Assembly: GCA_016200385.1 (NCBI GenBank)
Contig: JACQEV010000190.1
Span: 1-8,668 of the forward strand
Direction of reading: 5' to 3'
Origin: Candidatus Methylomirabilota bacterium
GTDB taxonomy: Bacteria > Methylomirabilota > Methylomirabilia > Methylomirabilales > Methylomirabilaceae
Length of the DNA stretch: 8,668 nucleotides
Shown in pieces: positions 5,926 to 8,668 of this stretch. Position numbers and translations under genes: made by a program. Every line of letters starts with the position of its first letter. The first letter of the stretch is position 1. The notes below the pieces were generated by a model that saw only the letters and a program-made list of their open reading frames with translations, searched no databases and was not told the origin of the DNA.

Positions 5926-6399
5926 ATGGCTGAGCTGATCCATGTCTCCAAGGTTAAGATCGTCAAGGACAAGGGCCCCGTCCGGCGGGCCTACATTGAG
6001 GCGTTTCCCGAGCCGGTGCGATACGGCGTCCACGGAGGGATCAAGAAGTTCTACGGTGTGGAGCCGGAGGAGGAGCTGCCCACGACCCTCGACCACCTTA
6101 TCGCCGCGGTGGCCGGGTGAATGACCGGGACGCTAGCCGTGGCGCTAGCGGCGCGGAAGATCCCGACACACCCAGATCGCTTGTCTTCGGAAGTCGAGGG
6201 GGTCATCGAGAACGTGGACGGCAAGCCTCTGATCACGAAGATCACGGTCCACTATATGGTCAAGGTCCCCAAAGGGAAGCGCGAGGAGGCCTTGCGGGCC
6301 ATCGAGGTCCACGAGAAAGGCTGCCCCGCCTCTCAATCAGTCAAGCGGGGCATCACCATTGAATATGACGGCGAGGTGAAGGAGGACGAGCAGCCCTGA
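5926..6399 (+). CDS. OsmC-family peroxidase, candidate selenoprotein (Sec65)
   Basis: One frame of 157 codons is interrupted only by a UGA at 6118-6120. Upstream it encodes 64 residues ending LDHLIAAVAG. Downstream it continues MTGTLAVALAARK and on through EKGCPASQSVKRG to EDEQP. Together these make a full-length OsmC-fold protein. OsmC/Ohr enzymes reduce organic hydroperoxides with two cysteines, the first in an invariant Gly-Cys at the start of the central helix. Here the UGA is exactly that codon; the second cysteine is C133, 68 residues on (66 in E. coli OsmC, Cys59/Cys125). A hairpin with SECIS features follows. The start ATG has AAGGAGGA (5912-5919) 6 nt ahead, overlapping the hpnD stop. 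The alternative is a pseudogene or two fragments: ATG follows the UGA directly, so a restart is possible but would yield a useless half domain. Confidence 0.85.
6118..6120 (+). other. in-frame UGA, proposed selenocysteine codon of osmC-like gene
   Basis: The context is GCG-GTG-GCC-GGG-TGA-ATG-ACC, reading Ala-Val-Ala-Gly-[UGA]-Met-Thr. In OsmC proteins the residue after this Gly is the peroxidatic Cys (TGC/TGT), one third-position change from TGA. The frame is the same on both sides and codes conserved OsmC sequence. Confidence 0.78.
6125..6156 (+). promoter_or_regulatory. candidate bacterial SECIS hairpin (osmC-like gene)
   Basis: The upper stem is a perfect 7 bp, CGCTAGC (6131-6137) with GCTAGCG (6144-6150). 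The apical loop is CGUGGC (6138-6143). The lower stem adds CCG/CGG (6125-6127 with 6154-6156) and one more G-C pair between two mismatches. The loop begins 17 nt after the UGA and has G as its second base. Known bacterial SECIS elements lie inside the coding region just past the UGA, with the loop about 16-37 nt away and a G among the first two loop bases; SelB binds that loop. Confidence 0.7.
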
Positions 6400-6430
6400 A
6401 GGGCGAGGGGGGATGTTGAGGGGAAAGGAG

Positions 6431-7030
6431 CTATGAGCCGCTCTCACGGTGGTGGTCGATTCCGACGTGGGCCTTGATGAATGTGACGATGCGCGCTTCG
6501 TCGACCACGTCGAACTTGTCGATCTTACCCCACGCCGTGAGCGCGATTCTCCGATCCAGGCCGCTGTACGGCGCGAGGACGACTCGATCGTACCGTCCGG
6601 TGATTGCCTTCAGCCGCTCGACGAGGTCCGGGCAGTCCTGACAGGAATAGTTGATGACGACCCCACCGTCCTCGAGATTGTGGACCTGCACCTCCTTGGC
6701 AAGCGGGTCGTTGTGAACGCCCCACGCGGCCAACGCATCCGTATGGGGTCCGGAGGTGGGTGGATCGCTATTGTAGGGCGGATGAGCGGCGCTGAGGGGA
6801 ACATGGGGACTCGGAAGGATCGGAACATTCGTCCAGGTGATCTTCTCGGTGATCTTCCCATAGGCCCAGTAGGCGGACACGAGCAGGACCGCCGAGATGA
6901 CGGCGTAGAGGCCGACCCGCATCGCTAGCTTGCGCTGCTGCGCCCGCTGCTTCTGGAGGGCTCGCTCCTGTTTCAATTCCTGCTTGCGCTGCTTTTTTTG
7001 ATCATATCTGGTGATGTGCGTGCTCGCCAT
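6431..7030 (-). CDS. DUF3105 membrane-anchored protein
   Basis: The protein has 199 residues from ATG 7030, which is preceded by GGGGGGAG; an upstream in-frame ATG at 7114 lacks such a site. The N-terminus is a charged Lys/Gln/Arg-rich, probably helical stretch (11-37), followed by one membrane helix (about 38-57). The outer domain carries the DUF3105 signatures: HPPYNSDPPTSGPH (83-96), HNLEDGGVVINY (117-128), then CQDC (130-133). The family's function is unknown to me. The conserved His and Cys residues suggest a metal site or a redox pair (inference). It is convergent with the OsmC gene, and the 31-bp gap holds no clear terminator. TAG stop. Confidence 0.8.
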   Translation of the reverse strand: MASTHITRYDQKKQRKQELKQERALQKQRAQQRKLAMRVGLYAVISAVLLVSAYWAYGKITEKITWTNVPILPSPHVPLSAAHPPYNSDPPTSGPHTDALAAWGVHNDPLAKEVQVHNLEDGGVVINYSCQDCPDLVERLKAITGRYDRVVLAPYSGLDRRIALTAWGKIDKFDVVDEARIVTFIKAHVGIDHHRESGS

Positions 7031-7206
7031 CGACTCCCCCCAGAAGCCATTCGCCAGGCACGTTCTTCCAGCCGCCAGCCAAGACACCATACGCTGTTTC
7101 GCCGGTGATTTCAACCGTGAAACGGCATGTAGGGCGGCGCGGCCTGTCCGGGCACATCGTGGATGCCAGCGGTTCTGACGACGGGTTTAGAACGGCGTGT
7201 CTTCGC

Positions 7207-7785
7207 TCAGGAGGACGCTCTCCACCCTGCCCCCTTGGCCAGCAGCAGGATCTTCGTCGACGCCTCCAGGGTCGTGGTAATCCTCAACGCGTCTTCGAGG
7301 CTTTCACCGACGACGAAGCTTCCATGTCCCCTCACCATGACGGCGCAATGGGCCTGCAGCAGCGACGAGGCTCGCTCGGCGACTTCCTGAGAGGCCACGA
7401 CGTTGACTGCCGCAATCACCGGAACGTTCCCAAGGATATGGCCTCCCTCCGAGTCAGCCGGGACGATCGTCTCACCAAGCAGGGACAGGGCAACCGCCGA
7501 CGGCGGGTGCGCATGGATGATCGCCTTCGCTGCAGTGGCGTGGTAGATCCCCAGGTGAACCGGCAGCTCCATCGAGGCCTTCGGATGCGCCGATTCCTCG
7601 AGCGACAGCGCAGTCTCAATAAGGTCATACGGCTCCAGGTGGCCCAGCATCGAGCCCGTCCTGGTGATCCAGATCCGCTCCCCCGAACGGAGACTGATGT
7701 TGCCGGCATGCGACGTAATCAGACCCAGGTGATAGAGATCCCGGCCCACCCACTGAAATGCCTCAAAGACCTTGGATCGTTCCAT
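7207..7785 (-). CDS. class II aldolase/adducin family protein (FucA-like)
   Basis: The protein has 192 residues from ATG 7785. ATG 7803 would add six residues (MRRDEE) and overlap the upstream gene; neither has a strong ribosome site. The fold is the zinc-dependent class II aldolase: SHAGNIS (25-31), TRTGSMLG (41-48), catalytic E73 in SMELPVHLGIY, zinc ligands H91 and H93 in HAHP, and H154 in RGHGSF. These match the E73/H92/H94/H155 arrangement of fuculose-1-phosphate aldolase almost to the residue. It may cleave or epimerise a sugar phosphate or a related keto acid; the substrate is not visible. It follows the deacetylase-like gene by 4 nt and is surely co-translated with it. The C-terminus is short (KGAGWRASS). 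TGA stop. Confidence 0.85.
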   Translation of the reverse strand: MERSKVFEAFQWVGRDLYHLGLITSHAGNISLRSGERIWITRTGSMLGHLEPYDLIETALSLEESAHPKASMELPVHLGIYHATAAKAIIHAHPPSAVALSLLGETIVPADSEGGHILGNVPVIAAVNVVASQEVAERASSLLQAHCAVMVRGHGSFVVGESLEDALRITTTLEASTKILLLAKGAGWRASS

Positions 7786-7789
7786 CTCT

Positions 7790-8662
7790 TCATCCCGCCG
7801 CATCGGCCAGGCAGGCGATAATCGGGGGTATCAGCGACGAGGCCAGGTCTGCCCTCGACCCGCCTCCAAGAACGACCAGAAGGCGACCGCCGCAGACCTG
7901 ACCCGCCAGGTCAAGAACCAAGTGGACGATTCCGTTATAGCATGTGGCGGTCAATCCGAGGTCGCCGTAATCACCCCGATGTCCGTCGAACCCGAAATAC
8001 CACACGAGGAGGTCCGGACGAAAGTCTGGGACCCGTTTGGCACAGGCTGCCTCCGCCGCCTCGAGATAGACCTCATCACTCCGAGCCCCGGCTTCGAAGC
8101 AGCGGCGATAGACCGCTACGTCCACTTTTGTCCCATCCGCCGACACATAATCGCTCCCGCAGAGACAGATATGCAAGACCGTCGGGTCGTCGCGGTAAAT
8201 GTCCCGGGTCCCGTCGCCGTGGTGCGCATCGGTGTCCAGAATGGCCACACGGCGCAATCCATGAACCTTCCTGAGCCGCTCGATGGCAATCGCGACATCG
8301 TTGAAACAGCAATACCCGCCGAAGAAGTCGCGTCCGGCGTGGTGACCTCCTGCGCCGATGAAGGCAAAGGCGTTGAGAAGTTCGCCAAGCCAGATCCGCT
8401 CGGCTGCCGCGACCACCCCTCCGACCGAGTGGCGCGCGGTGGATCAGAGCGGGTCTTGGGCCACCGCCCGGATAAGATCGGGCGTGTGAACTTTCAGGAT
8501 CAGCTCATCGGACGCCGGCTGGGATTCGAACAGCACGACCTGGGGACCGGCAAGCAGATCTCGCAGAATACCCGGAAAATCCGCCAGGCGTCTGCCCACC
8601 GTCAGGTAACTGCGCCGGGAGAAACTCGGGTGGTAGAAGATTCCGGTCCGCGGGGTCGTCAT
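7790..8662 (-). CDS. histone-deacetylase-superfamily protein, candidate selenoprotein (Sec73)
   Basis: The reading frame of 290 codons from ATG 8662 is broken only by UGA at 8446-8444. The start lies 6 bp from the window edge and could be further upstream. Before the UGA: TGIFYHPSF (6-14) and KVHTPDLIRAVAQDPL (57-72), the normal family N-terminus. After it: STARHSVGGVV, then GAGGHHAGRD with H107/H108, GYCCFND (116-122), DTDAHHGDG with zinc ligands D145 and H147, and WYFGFDGH with D226. The usual active-site Tyr near GGGY is replaced (LGGGSRAD, S269). Family members deacetylate acetyl-lysine, polyamines or small molecules. The frame, the conservation on both sides and a hairpin just past the UGA favour selenocysteine over a pseudogene. 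I do not know of a described Sec-containing member. The aldolase follows after 4 nt. Final stop TGA at 7792-7790. Confidence 0.8.
8408..8436 (-). promoter_or_regulatory. candidate bacterial SECIS hairpin (deacetylase-like gene)
   Basis: On the minus strand the 5' arm CGCGCCACUC (8436-8427) pairs with GGGUGG-U-CGCG (8418-8408). This gives ten pairs including one U-G, with a single bulged U (8412). The apical loop is GGUCGGAG (8426-8419). The loop starts 17 nt after the UGA, the same spacing as in the OsmC gene, and begins GGUC, the bases found in the SelB-contacting loop of the E. coli fdhF element. The bulged U is on the 3' arm here, whereas in fdhF it is on the 5' arm. Confidence 0.65.
8444..8446 (-). 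other. in-frame UGA, proposed selenocysteine codon of deacetylase-like gene
   Basis: The context reads Gln-Asp-Pro-Leu-[UGA]-Ser-Thr-Ala-Arg-His-Ser-Val-Gly-Gly. The frame is unchanged across the UGA and family-like sequence continues directly, with no indel. The site lies in the loop before the Gly-Gly helix, near the rim of the deacetylase active site. Confidence 0.65.
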
Positions 8663-8668
8663 CGTTCG

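Noticed and set aside
5926..6399. Two separate genes, 5926-6120 and 6121-6399, joined by a TGAATG stop-start
   Set aside because: Each would be half of a single OsmC domain, and no ribosome site serves the second. The same frame and the exact position at the catalytic Cys favour one gene with Sec.
7096..7123. Hairpin GTTTC-GC-CGGT...ACCG-T-GAAAC between the aldolase and DUF3105 genes, as terminator or operator
   Set aside because: The two short stems have unequal gaps and no T-run follows on either strand; too weak to call.
7105..7821. Long plus-strand open frame (238 codons) across the aldolase
   Set aside because: It is antisense to a motif-complete class II aldolase; Arg-rich low-complexity translation.
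5900..8446. Genetic code with UGA read everywhere as Trp or Gly
   Set aside because: UGA ends hpnD, the hydrolase, the aldolase, the nucleotidyltransferase and the deacetylase-like gene at the expected protein lengths, and normal Trp and Gly codons are used throughout.
8444..8662. A separate short 72-residue gene ahead of a truncated deacetylase
   Set aside because: The 72 residues are the normal N-terminus of the deacetylase fold, in the same frame as the rest and separated only by UGA.

Overview
This 8.7 kb window is GC-rich bacterial chromosome. Its content is several hopanoid-lipid genes, a remnant of a VapC/PIN gene, a nucleotidyltransferase toxin-like pair, dispersed palindromic repeats and no mobile-element genes. 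It suggests an uncultured Gram-negative lineage that makes functionalised hopanoids. The gene flavour fits an NC10/Methylomirabilis-like bacterium, but that is an inference from protein style and I could not check it by search.

Layout. 3-149 (+) is the C-terminal end of a PIN-domain (VapC-type) protein. 338-1190 (-) is a two-gene operon of a small basic protein and an MNT/AbiEii-like nucleotidyltransferase, flanked by copies of an interspersed repeat. 1450-2520 (-) is an exported alpha/beta hydrolase with a recognisable promoter. 2712-3881 (+) is hpnI and 3812-4717 (-) is hpnK. They face each other and overlap at their 3' ends. 5007-5912 (+) is an HpnD-type presqualene diphosphate synthase, with a good sigma70 promoter that would start transcription at or next to the ATG. 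5926-6399 (+) is an OsmC-family thiol peroxidase, closely coupled to hpnD. 6431-7030 (-) is a DUF3105 membrane-anchored protein. 7207-7785 (-) is a class II aldolase and 7790-8662 (-) is a histone-deacetylase-superfamily protein; these two form one operon.

The main observation is that two genes carry a single in-frame UGA in an otherwise intact reading frame. In the OsmC gene the UGA sits exactly at the peroxidatic cysteine (the invariant Gly-Cys). In the deacetylase-like gene it sits in the loop just before the conserved Gly-Gly helix. Each UGA is followed by a strong hairpin whose apical loop begins after the same 17 nt and has a G within its first two bases, which matches what is known of bacterial SECIS elements. 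Neighbouring genes use UGA as a normal stop, so wholesale reassignment is unlikely. I read both genes as candidate selenoproteins: a Sec-OsmC, and a Sec-containing deacetylase-like protein of a kind I do not know to be described. An ordinary annotation would split each into two fragments or call it a pseudogene.

How the genes work together. HpnD commits farnesyl diphosphate to squalene and hopene. HpnI adds N-acetylglucosamine to bacteriohopanetetrol and HpnK removes the acetyl group, giving the precursor of composite bacteriohopanepolyols. The peroxidase coupled to hpnD could protect isoprenoid or membrane lipids from hydroperoxides (inference). The deacetylase-like/aldolase pair has no clear pathway assignment.
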